Of a DNA stretch of 38,717 nucleotides, positions 38,275 through 38,717 are shown one piece after another (positions within the stretch are counted from its first letter, which is position 1; every line of letters starts with the position of its first letter). This DNA comes from JANWZL01 sp037445185 (GTDB lineage: Bacteria; Pseudomonadota; Gammaproteobacteria; Burkholderiales; Thiobacillaceae): NCBI GenBank assembly GCA_037445185.1, contig JBBIKZ010000008.1, forward strand, positions 1-38,717, written 5' to 3'. Below the pieces are notes generated by a model. It did not search any database and had not been told where the DNA came from. It was given only the letters and a program-made list of their open reading frames with translations. Both the position numbers and the translations under genes were made by a program.

Positions 38275-38717
38275 GGCTCTTCACGGTTTTCCTACGTTAC
38301 TTATCCCCCTGCGGCCTGACGCCTGTGAGGTATGGCTGGGCGGTATGGCGTAGAGGAACGACGGGGTGTCCTGGGTGTTGAGCTGGAGGATTTTGAGCTT
38401 GAGGGACTCGATATCTCGAAATCCCCTGGCACGACGACGCAACAGGCCGATGGCCACGTTGCCGGCTTCGAGGCGGGCGGTGGTGATCGGGTGATCGGCG
38501 TACGCACAGATGCCGGTGCGATGGGCCTGCAAGGTCTTCACGAAGGCCGTCAGACCGGTGATCTTCGCCGCCTTGGCCATGCCGCACCAGTCATCCAGGC
38601 GGGCCGCCATTTCGGCCGGCGAGGCGGGTTGATGCCACAGGCGTTGCAACTGCTCTTTCAGCGTATAGAGCGTGGACAGCGGCTGGTTTTGCGCCAGCAG
38701 GGCATCGAGTCGGCCTT
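38275..38717 (-). mobile_element. ISL3-family insertion sequence, one end only
   Basis: The transposase below identifies the element as ISL3-type. The sequence GGCTCTTCACGG starting at 38275 matches the GGCTCTT terminus I associate with this family, so the element boundary is placed there. The 8 bp outside, AAATAATC (38267-38274), would be one copy of the target duplication. The other end lies beyond the window. Confidence 0.7.
38281..38717 (-). CDS. ISL3-family transposase, C-terminal part
   Basis: The visible 144 residues are the C-terminal third of a DDE transposase; the N-terminus lies outside the window. They include PLSTLYTLKEQLQRLWHQP, FVKTLQAHRTGICAYADHPI, TTARLEAGNVAIGLLRRRAR and GFRDIESLKLKILQ, the pattern of the ISL3 (IS204/IS1001/IS1096/IS1165) group. 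The Glu in the LEAGN segment is the likely third catalytic acid. The tail after PSFLYA is unusual and reads into the element's end. No frameshift is seen in the visible part. Confidence 0.85.
   Translation of the reverse strand, partial: GRLDALLAQNQPLSTLYTLKEQLQRLWHQPASPAEMAARLDDWCGMAKAAKITGLTAFVKTLQAHRTGICAYADHPITTARLEAGNVAIGLLRRRARGFRDIESLKLKILQLNTQDTPSFLYAIPPSHTSQASGRRGISNVGKP

Overview
The window reads as chromosomal core sequence of a high-GC Betaproteobacterium. This is inferred from the gene order carAB-greA-DUF4149-yhbY-rlmE-ftsH-folP-glmM, then tpiA-secG-tRNA-Leu-nuoA to nuoN, from the FtsH N-terminus, and from an rpoD with a long Ala/Lys/Pro-rich N-terminal extension. No rRNA or species marker is present, so placement below class level is not attempted.

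Layout. 1-313: non-coding leader with a good sigma-70 promoter. 314-5156: pyrimidine/arginine precursor genes carA and carB, then the transcription cleavage factor greA. 5240-6081: a small membrane protein (DUF4149) converging on yhbY, with an inverted repeat spanning both 3' ends. 6112-10943: rlmE, ftsH, folP, glmM (rRNA methylation, membrane proteolysis, folate, cell-wall precursor). 10966-15917: a phosphate-starvation island holding a MliC-like lipoprotein gene on the minus strand, pstS-pstC-pstA-pstB on the plus strand and an unrecognised 80-residue protein. Three candidate Pho-box sites lie here and phoU is absent. 16088-17422: tpiA, secG and tRNA-Leu(GAG), ending in a strong terminator. 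17436-32381: all fourteen nuo genes (nuoA to nuoN) for proton-pumping NADH:quinone oxidoreductase, mostly with overlapping or closely spaced junctions. 32436-38239 on the minus strand: the macromolecular-synthesis operon rpsU-yqeY-dnaG-rpoD, then tRNA-Ile2(CAU) and a stand-alone MlaF-type ATPase. 38275 to the end: one end of an ISL3-family insertion sequence.

The most unusual feature is in the nuo operon. Two gene junctions, nuoC/nuoD and nuoJ/nuoK, carry small insertions flanked by perfect copies of the junction sequence. At nuoC/nuoD a 146-bp unit is present twice in tandem and the third copy begins the real nuoD. At nuoJ/nuoK a 43-bp junction is duplicated around 94 bp. Both inserts contain an open mini-ORF that links the upstream stop to the downstream start, and both share a related core beginning CTGCATCC. 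This looks like one family of small elements that enters operon junctions without breaking either gene or the chain of translational coupling.

Other points are four TTG-initiated genes, three of them with a strong Shine-Dalgarno, a four-fold TGTCAT-type array after pstB that heads an untranslated structured region, an orphan MlaF with Tyr at the H-loop position, and a tRNA-Ile2 with an enlarged D-loop. All functions are read from sequence motifs and remembered family features; no database search was run.
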